Positions 29,924 to 40,650 are shown, counted from the first letter of the stretch. The stretch: DNA of 64,000 nt from Yersinia massiliensis (GCF_003048255.1 NZ_CP028487.1:1488001-1552000); one strand, 5' to 3'. Translations and numbers: made by a program. Notes: a model not told the origin generated them from the sequence alone.

Positions 29924-30415
29924 ATGCAAGTTTTCATTATGCGTCACGGTGACGCGGTACTTGACGCAGCAAGTGATGCGTTAAGGCCTCTAACTCTGTG
30001 TGGTCAGGATGAATCACGTCAGATAGCAAGTTGGCTTAACGAGCAATCGGTCGATGTCGATCAGATTCTGGTGAGTCCTTACTTGCGTGCTGAACAGACT
30101 TTGGAAGTTGTGCGTGGTGTCATGACGCTACCGGCAGAGCAGGAAGTGATGCCCGAATTAACGCCGGGTGGGGATGCCGCTTTTATCTGTTGCTATCTGC
30201 AAGCACTTGCCAAAGAAGACCATGCGGCAGTATTGGTTATCTCGCATTTACCGCTGGTGGGCTATTTGGTGGCTGAACTTTGCCCAGGGCAATGTCCGCC
30301 TATGTTCGCCACTTCAGCCGTCGCTTGCGTCACGCTAAACAGCGAAACGGGTAAAGGGACTTTTGACTGGCAAGTCAGCCCAACACAACTAATGGCGAAA
30401 GCCTGCCACGGCTAA
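29924..30415 (+). CDS. sixA: Phosphohistidine phosphatase SixA
   Basis: Cytoplasmic phosphatase of the histidine phosphatase branch. In E. coli it removes phosphate from histidine phosphotransfer domains and from the nitrogen PTS protein NPr. The catalytic RHG motif starts at residue 7 (MRHGDA) and a second histidine is in VISHLPLVGYL. The 163 residues match E. coli SixA (161). A terminator follows. Confidence 0.93.
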   Translation: MQVFIMRHGDAVLDAASDALRPLTLCGQDESRQIASWLNEQSVDVDQILVSPYLRAEQTLEVVRGVMTLPAEQEVMPELTPGGDAAFICCYLQALAKEDHAAVLVISHLPLVGYLVAELCPGQCPPMFATSAVACVTLNSETGKGTFDWQVSPTQLMAKACHG

Positions 30416-30478
30416 TATAGCGACTGTGTTAGGGGCATTTCGAGATATTGCATTCGAATGGTTGTTCTTGAGATAAAT

Positions 30479-30510
30479 AAAAGGCGCGATATGAAAATAT
30501 TGCGCCTTTT
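30479..30510. terminator. Bidirectional terminator between sixA and the orphan gene
   Basis: Perfect stem AAAAGGCGC (30479-30487) / GCGCCTTTT (30502-30510), with A- and T-rich flanks that work on either strand. Confidence 0.9.
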
Positions 30511-30516
30511 GTCATT

Positions 30517-31281
30517 TTACAGCGTAGTCATCAAAAATCGAAAGGCTTGAGGGGGAGAGGCGACTCTGAAGAGGGTTGAAGCTGCGTCACTGATGACATC
30601 CTTGCTAAATGAAACTAAACCGTTTTCGCCAAACGAGGCCATAGCGTTAGTCAACATTTGTATTTCTGTCGGGCTGGCGCATGCTGCTTTTAAAGTGTCG
30701 GCCGCAATTTTTTCAACGATTGGTACAACTTTATTATCCAAAACTGGAGGCGTTTCTTTTGCTAACCAGACCGGTTGCTCATTTTTACGCAGTGCAGTTC
30801 GAATGGTTTCCATCGGTAGGGTTTGGCCGTCAACCGAAATGTCTTTGAATCGGCTTGAGAGAGCGAAGCGGTCATTCAAACTCTCAGTAATAATGACACT
30901 ATCATCGGATTGACTACCAAGCACACTGATTGTGAACTTAGGAAACAATGGACTGAAATGCGGAGATTTTTCAAAATGCAGCATATCAGGGGTAATCCCA
31001 CTGCCAAATTCGAGGGTGTTGTCGCTTGAACCTGCCATGAGATAAATTTCTCTGCAGCCACCTCCTTGATTAACTTTGTAGATATTATTATTGCCGATAG
31101 TCTCATCAGGTTTTGTGATTTCTCTGTTTGGGCGATGATGCACATGTGGGTGTTTGGATGAAGTAGGGTTCTTCTCTAAGTGCATTTGAGGCTTGTAAAG
31201 CCTGAATGGCATCAGGTCCGAAACTCTTTGTCCACTCTTTGCTGTTGCTGACGATGCATTTACCTGACTGAACGTGTTCAT
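30517..31281 (-). CDS. Orphan protein with an RTX-associated (HCBP-related-like) segment
   Basis: Function not known. The 254-residue product starts at the ATG at 31281, six bases after AGAGG on the minus strand; the in-frame start at 31311 has no such site. The segment IYKVNQGGGCREIYLMAG, then NTLEFGSGITPDMLHFE and, further on, FTISVLGSQSDDSVIITE, resembles the 'FGxGITPxDL' domain (HCBP-related) that follows RTX calcium-binding repeats in secreted toxins, here with one degenerate repeat. No signal peptide is visible. The C-terminal 90 residues are helical with no recognised domain. It lies between sixA and smrB, where E. coli carries a fimbrial cluster, so this is a variable insertion point. 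Confidence 0.6.
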   Translation of the reverse strand: MNTFSQVNASSATAKSGQRVSDLMPFRLYKPQMHLEKNPTSSKHPHVHHRPNREITKPDETIGNNNIYKVNQGGGCREIYLMAGSSDNTLEFGSGITPDMLHFEKSPHFSPLFPKFTISVLGSQSDDSVIITESLNDRFALSSRFKDISVDGQTLPMETIRTALRKNEQPVWLAKETPPVLDNKVVPIVEKIAADTLKAACASPTEIQMLTNAMASFGENGLVSFSKDVISDAASTLFRVASPPQAFRFLMTTL

Positions 31282-31430
31282 ATTTGACCTCTGTTTGTGG
31301 ATGAAAAACAAACCAAGGTTATCGCTTGGTGCCTAAACGCCAGCACGCGAGTCAGGTGATGTAAGTCGATGGGGAGGCAAGTCGAGCACCTTTTTTTGGT
31401 ACTCCCATATTCAATATCCGCGTGGTTAAA

Positions 31431-31961
31431 TTACTCAGCTAACTCAATCAAAACCAATAATGCAGCGGTTCCTCCCCATTCCTTAGGGGCTTGATGGAAT
31501 GCCAGCACATCAGGGTGCTGAGCTAACCACAGTGGTGTTTGCTGCTTCAAAACATGTTTGCCATGACCATGCATGACACAAGCGCAATGGACATGCTCAC
31601 GTTTGCAGGCCGCAATCAATGCGCCCAATTCTTGCTTCGCCTGTTTTTGCGTCAATCCATGCAAATCTAAAAACATATCGGGTGAATAATCACCGCGCCG
31701 TAATTTCTTAACTTCAAAATGATCAACACCTGGCCGCACATAACGTGTCGGGCCATCCATATCCAACTGTGGCTGGAATTCATCAGAGAAATAATAGCTG
31801 GCATCAACTTGCTCTTGAATTAATCGCTCAGGCGCAATTTTTTGACCCAATTTAGGTGGCGAACGGTGGAGGATCGTGTCTTGCTCGAGCTTTTTTGCGC
31901 CCGCAATCGACTCTTTAAAGAGTTGTAACTCATCCGCTGTCAGGTGATATTTTTTTTTCAT
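31431..31961 (-). CDS. smrB: Ribosome rescue endonuclease SmrB
   Basis: Smr-domain endonuclease that cuts mRNA upstream of collided ribosomes. The Smr domain is C-terminal, with the DLHG motif near residue 98 and the HGHGKH motif near 130. I chose the ATG at 31961 (176 residues, start MKKKYHL) to match the E. coli MKKK start; an in-frame TTG at 31985 would add eight residues. Divergent from prmB. Confidence 0.93.
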   Translation of the reverse strand: MKKKYHLTADELQLFKESIAGAKKLEQDTILHRSPPKLGQKIAPERLIQEQVDASYYFSDEFQPQLDMDGPTRYVRPGVDHFEVKKLRRGDYSPDMFLDLHGLTQKQAKQELGALIAACKREHVHCACVMHGHGKHVLKQQTPLWLAQHPDVLAFHQAPKEWGGTAALLVLIELAE

Positions 31962-32167
31962 TATCGGTTCATTAGCCTGTTTCAATTGCTCTCAGTTTAC
32001 CTGTTGATGGTCATCCGCCTAAATAAAAATTGGGTTAAGACTGGGACTTTAATGTGTCTATCATTATTGGGTTATCATTCAACTGATGTATTGCTGCTGA
32101 TTTGTCGCGGGCTTCATGGCAAACTAGGGGTATAGAGAATGATTTTATGCACCCGTTGGAGATAACC

Positions 32168-33100
32168 TTGGACAAGATTTTCGTCGATGAAGCAGTCAGT
32201 GAGCTGCACACCATTCAAGATATGCTGCGTTGGGCAGTCAGCCGGTTTAATGCAGCCAATATTTTTTATGGTCACGGAACGGATAATCCGTGGGACGAAG
32301 CGGTGCAACTGGTTTTCCCCAGCCTGTTTTTACCGATTGATATTCCAGAGGATATGCGCAATGCGCGTCTGACCTCCAGCGAGCGTCATCGCATTGTTGA
32401 GCGAGTTATCCGCCGAGTTAACGAACGTATTCCAGTGGCCTACTTGACCAATAAGGCTTGGTTCTGTGGCATGGAATTTTATGTGGATGAACGTGTACTG
32501 GTACCGCGCTCGCCGATTGGTGAATTGATCAATAACCGCTTTGACGGGCTGATTCGTCATCAACCCAATCATATTTTAGATATGTGTACCGGCAGCGGCT
32601 GTATTGCCATTGCCTGCGCATATGCTTTCCCTGAAGCCGAAGTGGACGCTGTTGATATCTCCAACGATGTTTTGGCGGTGACTGAGCACAATATCGAGCA
32701 GCACGGAATGATTCATCAAGTTACCCCGATCCGTTCCGATCTGTTCCGCGATTTGCCACCGATCAAATACGATTTGATTGTCACTAACCCACCGTATGTC
32801 GATGCCGAAGATATGGCTGACTTGCCGCAAGAGTTCCGCTTTGAGCCTGAATTAGGTTTGGCGGCGGGCAGCGATGGCCTGAAATTGACGCGCCGAATTC
32901 TGGCCTGCGCGCCAGACTTTTTACAAGATGACGGCGTGTTGATTTGCGAGGTAGGCAACAGCATGGTCCATTTGATGGATCAATATCCTGATGTCCCGTT
33001 CACTTGGCTTGAGTTTGACAATGGCGGCGACGGCGTCTTCATGCTGACTAAACAGCAATTGATTGATTGCAAGCCACATTTTAGTATGTATCGCGATTAA
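32168..33100 (+). CDS. prmB: Ribosomal protein uL3 glutamine methyltransferase PrmB
   Basis: S-adenosylmethionine-dependent N5-glutamine methyltransferase acting on ribosomal protein L3. The SAM-binding motif [14 protein letters not shown] and the substrate motif [11 protein letters not shown] are clear. I place the start at the TTG at 32168: GGAG at 32158-32161 is six bases away and the resulting 310 residues ([10 protein letters not shown] start) equal the E. coli length. The ATG at 32147 lacks a good ribosome site. Upstream of aroC, as in E. coli. Confidence 0.93.
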   Translation: MDKIFVDEAVSELHTIQDMLRWAVSRFNAANIFYGHGTDNPWDEAVQLVFPSLFLPIDIPEDMRNARLTSSERHRIVERVIRRVNERIPVAYLTNKAWFCGMEFYVDERVLVPRSPIGELINNRFDGLIRHQPNHILDMCTGSGCIAIACAYAFPEAEVDAVDISNDVLAVTEHNIEQHGMIHQVTPIRSDLFRDLPPIKYDLIVTNPPYVDAEDMADLPQEFRFEPELGLAAGSDGLKLTRRILACAPDFLQDDGVLICEVGNSMVHLMDQYPDVPFTWLEFDNGGDGVFMLTKQQLIDCKPHFSMYRD

Positions 33101-33215
33101 GTCATCGATACTTAAACGAAACTATCGCTATTGAACAATCTGTCAGGTCGATGAAGATCGAGCTGGTGGATGGATAGCGAGCTATTTATTTGTCACTACA
33201 GGGTAAGGAGCCGTG

Positions 33216-34301
33216 ATGGCTGGGAACAGTATTGGGCAGTTTTTCCGCGTCACCACTTTTGGTGAGTCTCACGGTATCGCCTTGGGGTGCATTATCGATG
33301 GGGTTCCGCCGGGTATTCCCATCACCGAGGCTGACATTCAGTTGGATCTCGATAGGCGTCGCCCAGGCACATCACGCTATACCACTCAACGCCGCGAAGC
33401 AGATGAAGTGCGTATTTTATCTGGCGTGTTTGAGGGGGTAACCACTGGGACAAGTATCGGGTTGATGATCGAAAATACCGATCAACGTTCGCAGGATTAC
33501 AGCGCGATCAAAGATGTGTTCCGCCCTGGTCATGCTGACTATACCTACGAACAAAAATACGGTACGCGCGATTATCGTGGTGGTGGCCGTTCATCGGCCC
33601 GTGAAACCGCGATGCGTGTCGCAGCTGGCGCTATCGCCAAAAAATATTTGGCGCAGAAATTCGGTGTGCAGGTGCGAGGTTATCTGGCCCAAATGGGCGA
33701 TATTAACTGCGATTTAATTGACTGGGATCTGGTTGAGCAAAATCCGTTCTTCTGCCCAGATGCGAGCAAATTAGAACCTTTGGACGCCTTGATGCGTGAG
33801 CTGAAAAAGGCTGGCGATTCCATTGGTGCCAAAATTACGGTCGTTGCAGAACATGTTCCTGTTGGATTAGGCGAACCCGTATTTGACCGGTTGGATGCAG
33901 ACTTAGCCCATGCGCTGATGAGTATCAATGCGGTGAAAGGGGTGGAAATTGGCGATGGTTTTGCCGTGGTCACGAAGCGTGGCAGCGAAAACCGCGATGA
34001 AATCACTCCCGAAGGTTTTCAGAGCAACCACGCTGGCGGTATTTTGGGGGGCATTAGTAGCGGTCAACCTGTCGTAGCGCATATCGCGCTGAAGCCAACC
34101 TCCAGTATTATGGTGCCAGGGCAAACCATCAATCGGCAAGGTGAAGCGGTTGAAATGGTCACCCGTGGCCGCCATGACCCTTGCGTCGGTATCCGTGCGG
34201 TGCCGATTGCAGAAGCGATGATGGCTATCGTGTTAATGGATCACTTACTGCGTCAACGTGCACAGTGTGGTGATGTGGTTTCAGACGTTCCGCGCTGGTA
34301 G
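33216..34301 (+). CDS. aroC: Chorismate synthase AroC
   Basis: Last enzyme of the shikimate pathway; converts 5-enolpyruvylshikimate-3-phosphate to chorismate with reduced FMN. Family signatures are GESHG near residue 17, RPGHADYTY and the [19 protein letters not shown] region. AAGGAG at 33205-33210 lies five bases before the ATG at 33216, which gives 361 residues as in E. coli; a GTG at 33213 is in frame just before it. mepA follows after five bases. Confidence 0.98.
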   Translation: MAGNSIGQFFRVTTFGESHGIALGCIIDGVPPGIPITEADIQLDLDRRRPGTSRYTTQRREADEVRILSGVFEGVTTGTSIGLMIENTDQRSQDYSAIKDVFRPGHADYTYEQKYGTRDYRGGGRSSARETAMRVAAGAIAKKYLAQKFGVQVRGYLAQMGDINCDLIDWDLVEQNPFFCPDASKLEPLDALMRELKKAGDSIGAKITVVAEHVPVGLGEPVFDRLDADLAHALMSINAVKGVEIGDGFAVVTKRGSENRDEITPEGFQSNHAGGILGGISSGQPVVAHIALKPTSSIMVPGQTINRQGEAVEMVTRGRHDPCVGIRAVPIAEAMMAIVLMDHLLRQRAQCGDVVSDVPRW

Positions 34302-34306
34302 GCACA

Positions 34307-35134
34307 ATGAAAAAATGGATTGCGGGTCTTTTGGCATTGACCCTTGCGGCCCCCGTCCTTGCTGCAACACCGTGGCAGCAAATTGCAAACCCAGTGGCCG
34401 GATCGCCGCAAGCGATCGGCGGTTTCGCTAACGGTTGCGTGATTGGGGCCATGCCTTTGCCGCTTGAGTCAGCACAATATCAGGTGATGCGACCAGATCA
34501 ACGCCGCTATTTTGGTCACCCTGATTTGCTGAACTTTATTCACCGTCTGAGCGAGAAAGCAGAGAAAAATCAGCTGGGTACAGTTCTGATTGGTGATATG
34601 GCGATGCCAGCGGGTGGGCGTTTTAGCAGTGGTCATGCTAGCCATCAATCAGGTCTGGATGTGGATATCTGGTTACAGTTGCCCAAACAACGCTGGAGCC
34701 AGCAGCAATTACTTAAGCCACAACCCATTGATTTGGTTGCCGTTGACGGTAAACGTGTGGTGCCTGCATTATGGCAACCGCAGATTGAAAGTCTGATTAA
34801 GTTAGCGGCTAAAGATAGTGAAGTGACGCGTATCTTCGTCAATCCAGCCATCAAAAAACAACTTTGTCTGGATGCTGGTACGGATCGCGATTGGCTGCAT
34901 AAAGTGCGCCCATGGTTTGCTCACCGCGCTCACATGCATGTGCGTTTACGCTGCCCAACTGATAGCTTGGAATGCTTGGATCAAGATACACCGCCACCGG
35001 GTGATGGTTGTGGTGCGGAACTGGAGAGCTGGTTCCAGCCTCATCAGCCAAGTGCTAAGCCGGGTAAAACCTTACCACCACCATTACCGCCTTCCTGTCA
35101 GGCGCTATTGGATAACCATTTCGCTGCGGAATAA
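34307..35134 (+). CDS. mepA: Penicillin-insensitive murein endopeptidase MepA
   Basis: Periplasmic LAS-family zinc peptidase that cuts D-Ala-mDAP crosslinks in peptidoglycan. A signal peptide ends near VLAA (residue 19). The zinc motif is [11 protein letters not shown] (near residue 110) with a second metal site in HRAHMHVRL (near 208). 275 residues, near E. coli MepA (274). Co-transcribed with aroC and yfcA by position. Confidence 0.96.
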   Translation: MKKWIAGLLALTLAAPVLAATPWQQIANPVAGSPQAIGGFANGCVIGAMPLPLESAQYQVMRPDQRRYFGHPDLLNFIHRLSEKAEKNQLGTVLIGDMAMPAGGRFSSGHASHQSGLDVDIWLQLPKQRWSQQQLLKPQPIDLVAVDGKRVVPALWQPQIESLIKLAAKDSEVTRIFVNPAIKKQLCLDAGTDRDWLHKVRPWFAHRAHMHVRLRCPTDSLECLDQDTPPPGDGCGAELESWFQPHQPSAKPGKTLPPPLPPSCQALLDNHFAAE

Positions 35135-35137
35135 ATC

Positions 35138-35944
35138 ATGGATTGGTTTACCCTTGGTCCTGCGCTTCTGGGGATACTGTTTGTCGTTGCACTGTTGGCC
35201 GGATTTATTGACTCTATCGCGGGCGGTGGTGGTTTGCTCACTGTCCCCGCACTGCTCGCTGTCGGATTACCGCCAGCGCAAGTATTAGCGACCAATAAGC
35301 TGCAATCTGTTGGCGGGTCGCTCTCCGCCAGCCTCTATTTTATTCGCCGTGGTGCGGTGAATCTTAAAGATCAAAAGCTAACCATTGCGCTAACCGTCGT
35401 CGGTTCGATGCTGGGTGCCATTTTGGTCCAATATATGCGGGCCGATATTTTGCGGCAGATCTTGCCGTTACTGGTGATCGGGATTGGTGTGTACTTTTTG
35501 GTGACGCCAAAATTAGGTGAAATCGACCAACAGCGCCGCTTGTCGCCTGTGCCTTTCGCCTTCATTGCGGGTGGTGGCGTCGGTTTTTATGATGGCTTTT
35601 TTGGTCCCGGTGCAGGTTCTTTCTATGCACTCGCTTTTGTTACCCTGTGCGGTTTTAATCTGGCTAAATCGACCGCCCATGCCAAAGTCCTTAATTTCAC
35701 CTCTAATTTGGGCAGCCTGATTTTCTTTATCGTTGGCGGCAAAGTGGTGTGGAGCATCGGGCTAGTGATGCTGGTTGGCCAAGTGTTAGGCGCGCGGTTA
35801 GGGGCGCATATGGTATTAACCAAGGGGCAGAAATTAATTCGTCCCATGATTGTCGTGGTGTCATTCGTCATGAGCTGCAAATTGCTGTACGACAGCCACG
35901 GTGCCGAGATTTCTTCCTGGCTGGGATTACACGTTTTCGCATAA
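35138..35944 (+). CDS. yfcA: TauE/SafE family membrane protein YfcA
   Basis: Probable sulfur-compound or small organic anion permease of the TauE/SafE family; the substrate of YfcA is not established. About eight hydrophobic segments and the two internal repeats typical of the family, each opening with a glycine-rich GFIDSIAGGGGLLTVPAL or GFYDGFFGPGAGSFYALAF segment. 268 residues against 269 in E. coli. Starts four bases after mepA. Confidence 0.9.
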   Translation: MDWFTLGPALLGILFVVALLAGFIDSIAGGGGLLTVPALLAVGLPPAQVLATNKLQSVGGSLSASLYFIRRGAVNLKDQKLTIALTVVGSMLGAILVQYMRADILRQILPLLVIGIGVYFLVTPKLGEIDQQRRLSPVPFAFIAGGGVGFYDGFFGPGAGSFYALAFVTLCGFNLAKSTAHAKVLNFTSNLGSLIFFIVGGKVVWSIGLVMLVGQVLGARLGAHMVLTKGQKLIRPMIVVVSFVMSCKLLYDSHGAEISSWLGLHVFA

Positions 35945-36011
35945 CTTTAGGTGTCAGAAGGCGTAGAGGAATCTCTATGCCGCTAGCGATACCGCTCTTA
36001 CGGACTCAAGC

Positions 36012-36554
36012 ATGACGCACCATTATCAGCAGTTGATCGACGTTTTTAATGCCAGTTTTAGCTGCCCATTCAATACACAATTGGTCAAAGGTGACGATGA
36101 ACCTATCTACCTGCCAGCCGACCATGAGTTTCCTTACCATCGGGTCATTTTCGCCCACGGCTACTACGCCAGTGCGATGCATGAAATTTCACATTGGTGT
36201 ATTGCCGGTGAAGAGCGGCGCAAGCTAGTCGATTTTGGCTATTGGTATTGTCCAGATGGGCGTGATGCATTAACCCAAAGCCAGTTTGAAGCGGTAGAGA
36301 TTAAGCCACAGGCGCTAGAGTGGATGTTTTGTGTCGCTGCGGGTTTCCCGTTCAACGTCAGTTGCGACAATTTGGAAGGGGATTGCGAACCGGATCGAAT
36401 CACGTTCCAGCGTAAAGTGCGTGAGCAAGTACTTTGGCATTTGAAAAACGGAGTATCCCCACGACCTGCGGGCTTTATTCAGGCACTACAATCGTTCTAC
36501 AATACGCCGCCGCTGGCCCCAGAACATTTCCCTTATCCGGAAGACTTGGTTTAG
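36012..36554 (+). CDS. epmC: Elongation factor P hydroxylase EpmC
   Basis: Non-canonical iron enzyme that hydroxylates the lysylated lysine of elongation factor P, the last step after EpmA and EpmB. The metal motif appears in AMHEISHWCIAGEERRKLVDFGYWY (His and Glu residues near 57-65), a stretch split here only by description. 180 residues against 182 in E. coli. Followed by yfcL. Confidence 0.9.
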   Translation: MTHHYQQLIDVFNASFSCPFNTQLVKGDDEPIYLPADHEFPYHRVIFAHGYYASAMHEISHWCIAGEERRKLVDFGYWYCPDGRDALTQSQFEAVEIKPQALEWMFCVAAGFPFNVSCDNLEGDCEPDRITFQRKVREQVLWHLKNGVSPRPAGFIQALQSFYNTPPLAPEHFPYPEDLV

Positions 36555-36628
36555 CGCTCAGTCGCGATTGGGCTGCCAGACCCCATCTTGGGGCATAGCG
36601 AAAATACATTTTATATTGAGGACCGGTA

Positions 36629-36904
36629 ATGATCGCAGAGTTTGAAACACATATCTTGGCGCAAATAGATGACATGGTAGAGCACGCCAGTGATGATGAT
36701 TTATTTGCCGGTGGTTATCTGCGTGGTCATCTGACGTTAGCCGTCGCTGAGTCAGAAGCAAACGGTGAACATTCCGCTGAGCAATTGCATGCCCGTGTTC
36801 AAGCCAGTCTGGAAAAAGCGATTAAGGCCGGTGAGCTTTCCCCGCCGGATCAGGTTTTGGTGTTGGGGTTGTGGGATCGTTTGCTTGAGAAAGCCATTAA
36901 CTGA
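36629..36904 (+). CDS. yfcL: YfcL family protein
   Basis: A 91-residue, acidic, helical protein of unknown function, conserved next to epmC in enterobacteria. GAGG lies nine bases before the ATG. A tandem dispersed repeat begins within seven bases of its stop. Confidence 0.88.
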   Translation: MIAEFETHILAQIDDMVEHASDDDLFAGGYLRGHLTLAVAESEANGEHSAEQLHARVQASLEKAIKAGELSPPDQVLVLGLWDRLLEKAIN

Positions 36905-36910
36905 TTGTCC

Positions 36911-37110
36911 TTGAAGCCGCAGGGGTGTTAGCGGCGTTCACTTACCCGAATCACTTACTGGTGTAAGCTCATCGGGATGCGTTTACTTGCTGCCTACCTG
37001 CGACTCCAATGACTTCCAGTTAATATTTTACTTTGAAGCCGCAGGGGTGTTAGCGGCGTTCACTTACCCGAATCACTTACTGGTGTAAGCTCATCGGGAT
37101 GTGTTCGCCT
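36911..37110. repeat. Tandem copies of a dispersed Yersinia-type repeat
   Basis: A unit starting TTGAAGCCGCAGG is repeated with a 122-base period (36911 and 37033); the second copy is cut after about 75 bases. The core CACTTACCCGAATCACTT and CTCATCGGGATG forms an imperfect hairpin. The same family, with sequence differences, recurs at 53997-54258, and a fragment lies at 59557-59587. Confidence 0.85.
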
Positions 37111-37113
37111 CGA

Positions 37114-39207
37114 TTAATCCGGTGTGCGTTGTTGCACCGGTCTGCCTTTCAATAATTTTCGAATCCAGAACCGATTAGGATTTAACGCTGCCAAAGTAGA
37201 AACATCCAATGGTAGCGGCTCGCCAAACATTTGCGCCGCCAAAATTTCTGCCGCCAATGGCGCACTGCACAAACCTCGTGACCCCAATGCGCCGACCATA
37301 AATAACTCTGGGTACACCGGCGCAAGGGCTATCTCTTCACCACGTTGTCTCTGACGCGGAAGATCCTGATACTGAGCCAACGTGGCATTATAATCGGGCA
37401 CCGCACCGACCATCGGCAAATGATCACGGATAGCACAACGTACCCCACACCGCGCTTGATTATCACTGATATCCACTTGCTGCGGCCAACTCACCTGTGG
37501 CAAACACCGTAATAATCGATCCCGATTCTCTTGCTGCTCATCAGCCCGAAAATCAGTGGCGAGATCGCCGCGCTGATAACTGGCCCCGATACAGTGATGC
37601 TGATTGGCTGGATTCACGGGTGTCAGATAACCGTCATAGCACAGGACTTGCCGCAACTGGCTGAGCACTGGCGTAGTCGGAATATGCGAGACCTGCCCCC
37701 GCACGGCTGACAGCGGCAGATGGCGAGTCTGCGCCCACTCGGGTAAGCGGTGGCCCGTGGCAAGGATCACGCTGGCATGTTGCTTAGCAGCCTGTGGTTC
37801 AACAAAAGTCAGCTGCCATTGCCCTTCAATGCGTTCTAACTGATGCAATTCATGTTGATAGTGGCAGGTCATGCCGTTTTGTTGCGCGAGAGCCATCAGT
37901 GCAAGGGTTAGGTCAGAGGGGCAAAGCCAACCACCGGCTGGATAGTGGATGCCATCATGGGCGCAATCTAACCCTGCCAGCGCACTGAGTTGTTCACGGC
38001 TCATTGCTTGGGCGAGAGAGGCGGGCCAATCTGTTTGCAGCATTTTATCAATTTTGCCGCGACTTTTTTCGTCGTAGGCGAGTTGGCTGACGCCACACCA
38101 CTGGTGATCAAAACGAATGCCTTGCGCAATAAGCTGATCATATTGGCGGCGTGCAAAGGTAAACGCGCTGGTGAAAAAGGTTTCTAATGCGTCATTTTTA
38201 CCATTCAAAAGCGGGTAGAGTGCACCTTGCCGGTTACCGGATGCCCCTTGTGCGGGCTGCGCATCAGCACAATAAAGGGTGACCTTAGCCCCACGGCGCT
38301 GCAATGCCAATGCAGTCAATGCACTGACAATGCCACCCCCGATAATGGCGATATCATCGCAATGGGCCGAGGCAGGGCGGTGATACCAAGGATCAGGATG
38401 AGTGTCCGAATGAGAATGTGTATCGGGTTCAGATGGCGTATCAAGACGCTGGGGCAAAGTACCCGTCAGCATTTCACGTTTTTGCCCGAAACCTTTGACT
38501 TTAGCGACGTCAAACCCCGCATGTTGCAACCCTCGGCGCACAAATCCAGCCGCCGTAAAGGTAGCAAAAGTCCCTCCCGGTCTGGCCATCCGCGACATCG
38601 CACTAAACAGCGTGTCATTCCACATATCGGGGTTTTTGGCGGGGGCGAAGCCATCTAAGAACCAAGCATCTACCTGATCATTCAGGCTGGCATCTAACTG
38701 TGGTAGCAGCGTGTTGACATCGCCAAACCATAAATCCAGCGTGATGGCCCCCTGCGCGAGCACAATACGGTGGCAACCCCCTAAGGGCAGAGGCCATTGC
38801 GCCCGTAATTCCTCGGCGAAGAGTGCCAGTTCCGGCCAACGTGCATGGGCGGCGGCTAAATCAGCGACCTTAAGGGGGTATTTTTCGAAGCTAATATAGT
38901 GCAATCGCTGGAGTGTTGCCGTGGGATCTTGCTGCTTAAATTGGGCAAAGTCGCGCCACAAGGTGAGAAAATTCAACCCAGTACCAAAACCCGTTTCGGC
39001 GAAAATGCAGTTATCACGCGGGTGTTGGGCAAAGCGTTCGGGGAAACCATTTCCCTTGAGAAAAACGTAGTGCGTCTCCTCCAGCCCATCTTCATTGGAA
39101 AAATAGATGTCATCAAACTGTTCCGATACAGGTGTACCCTGTTCATTCCAGCTCAAGGTCGCAGTTTGAATTGGCGCTTGGCTCACGTTAAAAGACTCGT
39201 ATCTCAA
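37114..39207 (-). CDS. mnmC: Bifunctional tRNA 5-methylaminomethyl-2-thiouridine enzyme MnmC
   Basis: Completes mnm5s2U34 in tRNA. The C-terminal FAD-dependent oxidoreductase (from [12 protein letters not shown], about residue 288) removes the carboxymethyl group, and the N-terminal methyltransferase (about 1-250, with [13 protein letters not shown]) adds the methyl. 697 residues against 668 in E. coli; the extra length includes a His/Asp-rich linker, [15 protein letters not shown], between the domains. Divergent from fabB, as in E. coli. Confidence 0.96.
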   Translation of the reverse strand: MRYESFNVSQAPIQTATLSWNEQGTPVSEQFDDIYFSNEDGLEETHYVFLKGNGFPERFAQHPRDNCIFAETGFGTGLNFLTLWRDFAQFKQQDPTATLQRLHYISFEKYPLKVADLAAAHARWPELALFAEELRAQWPLPLGGCHRIVLAQGAITLDLWFGDVNTLLPQLDASLNDQVDAWFLDGFAPAKNPDMWNDTLFSAMSRMARPGGTFATFTAAGFVRRGLQHAGFDVAKVKGFGQKREMLTGTLPQRLDTPSEPDTHSHSDTHPDPWYHRPASAHCDDIAIIGGGIVSALTALALQRRGAKVTLYCADAQPAQGASGNRQGALYPLLNGKNDALETFFTSAFTFARRQYDQLIAQGIRFDHQWCGVSQLAYDEKSRGKIDKMLQTDWPASLAQAMSREQLSALAGLDCAHDGIHYPAGGWLCPSDLTLALMALAQQNGMTCHYQHELHQLERIEGQWQLTFVEPQAAKQHASVILATGHRLPEWAQTRHLPLSAVRGQVSHIPTTPVLSQLRQVLCYDGYLTPVNPANQHHCIGASYQRGDLATDFRADEQQENRDRLLRCLPQVSWPQQVDISDNQARCGVRCAIRDHLPMVGAVPDYNATLAQYQDLPRQRQRGEEIALAPVYPELFMVGALGSRGLCSAPLAAEILAAQMFGEPLPLDVSTLAALNPNRFWIRKLLKGRPVQQRTPD

Positions 39208-39272
39208 GGGGTGGGCCGATTCTAACTATGTGACCCGCCACGTGCAAATTGTAAAATTATCTGGCTATATTA

Positions 39273-39289
39273 CGCTGATCGGACTTGTT
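39273..39289 (+). promoter_or_regulatory. FadR activator site of fabB
   Basis: CTGATCGGACTTGTT (39275-39289) fits the FadR consensus CTGGTCNGACNTGTT with one mismatch and lies just before the FabR-type palindrome, the arrangement known at E. coli fabB, where FadR activates. Confidence 0.75.
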
Positions 39290-39291
39290 CG

Positions 39292-39307
39292 GCGTACAAC
39301 TGTACGC
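39292..39307. promoter_or_regulatory. FabR operator of fabB
   Basis: GCGTACA-AC-TGTACGC is a perfect 7-2-7 palindrome and matches the FabR site of E. coli fabA and fabB. Repression by FabR in response to unsaturated acyl thioesters is expected. Confidence 0.88.
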
Positions 39308-39357
39308 TAAAGTGCGTTGCAAAATCCCGAATGTAAAATTAGTGGAAGAGGTATTGA

Positions 39358-40581
39358 ATGAAGCGTGCAGTCATTACTGGCTTGGGGATCGTCTCCAGCA
39401 TTGGTAATAACCAGCAGGAAGTTCTGGCGTCTTTGCAGGAAGGCCGCTCTGGCATTACTTTCTCGCAAGAATTTAAAGATGTTGGAATGCGCAGCCATGT
39501 ATGGGGTGACGTTAAACTCGCCTCTGAGCCAAAGGATCTCATTGATCGCAAAGTGCTGCGTTTCATGAGCGACGCCTCAATTTATGCTTACCTTGCCATG
39601 CAAGAAGCGATTACAGACGCCGGTTTGTCTGAAGAGCAGGTTTCTAATTTCCGCAGTGGGCTGGTGGTAGGTTCTGGCGGCGGTTCACCCCGCAATCAGG
39701 TTGCCGGCTCCGATGCGATGCGTACACCACGCGGTCTGAAGGGTGTTGGCCCTTACATGGTGACTAAAGCCATGGCATCGGGTGTTTCTGCTTGCCTAGC
39801 AACACCTTTTAAAATCAAAGGCGTGAACTACTCCATCAGTTCAGCTTGTGCGACATCTGCACACTGTATTGGTCATGCATTGGAATTGATCCAACTGGGC
39901 AAACAGGATGTGGTCTTTGCCGGTGGTGGCGAAGAACTGTGCTGGGAAATGGCCTGTGAGTTCGATGCGATGGGCGCATTGTCAACCAAGTACAATGAAA
40001 CCCCCGCTAAGGCTTCCCGTACTTATGACCAAGACCGTGATGGTTTCGTCATTGCTGGCGGTGGTGGCATGGTCGTGGTTGAAGAGCTGGAACATGCTCT
40101 GGCGCGCGGCGCACATATCTATGCTGAAATTGTGGGTTACGGTGCGACTTCTGACGGTGCAGACATGGTTGCTCCATCAGGTGAAGGCGCTGTTCGTTGC
40201 ATGCAGATGGCCATGCAGGGTGTTGACACCCCAATTGACTATATGAACGTACACGGCACTTCTACCCCGGTGGGTGATGTGAAAGAGCTGGGCGCAATTC
40301 GTGAAGTGTTTGGTGATAACACGCCAGCGATTTCTTCAACCAAAGCGATGACCGGCCACTCACTGGGTGCGGCGGGCGTACATGAAGCTATCTTTAGCTT
40401 GTTGATGGTTGAGCATGGCTTTATTGCACCGAGCATCAATATTGAAAATCTGGATGAGCAAGCTGCGGGGATGAATATCATCACTGAGCCAACTCAACGT
40501 GAACTGACAACCGTGATGTCTAACAGCTTCGGTTTCGGTGGTACTAACGCCACTTTAGTGATGCGTAAATACCAGAAGTAA
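39358..40581 (+). CDS. fabB: 3-oxoacyl-ACP synthase I FabB
   Basis: Condensing enzyme of fatty-acid synthesis, required for unsaturated chains. The nucleophilic cysteine is in [10 protein letters not shown] (near residue 164); the two catalytic histidines are in [12 protein letters not shown] and [14 protein letters not shown]. 407 residues, close to the 406 of E. coli. FadR and FabR sites lie 50-85 bases upstream and a strong terminator follows. Confidence 0.98.
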   Translation: MKRAVITGLGIVSSIGNNQQEVLASLQEGRSGITFSQEFKDVGMRSHVWGDVKLASEPKDLIDRKVLRFMSDASIYAYLAMQEAITDAGLSEEQVSNFRSGLVVGSGGGSPRNQVAGSDAMRTPRGLKGVGPYMVTKAMASGVSACLATPFKIKGVNYSISSACATSAHCIGHALELIQLGKQDVVFAGGGEELCWEMACEFDAMGALSTKYNETPAKASRTYDQDRDGFVIAGGGGMVVVEELEHALARGAHIYAEIVGYGATSDGADMVAPSGEGAVRCMQMAMQGVDTPIDYMNVHGTSTPVGDVKELGAIREVFGDNTPAISSTKAMTGHSLGAAGVHEAIFSLLMVEHGFIAPSINIENLDEQAAGMNIITEPTQRELTTVMSNSFGFGGTNATLVMRKYQK

Positions 40582-40624
40582 GCCTAACGGCAGATATTTC
40601 TGCTAGTTATTGCTTAATAATGAG

Positions 40625-40650
40625 GCCCACGAGTGATCGTGGGCTTTTTT
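40625..40650 (+). terminator. Terminator after fabB
   Basis: Stem GCCCACGA / TCGTGGGC (40625-40644) followed by six T. Confidence 0.92.

Noticed and set aside
38227..38658. 143-codon plus-strand frame inside mnmC
   Set aside because: Antisense to strongly conserved MnmC coding sequence; Arg/Pro-rich shadow product.
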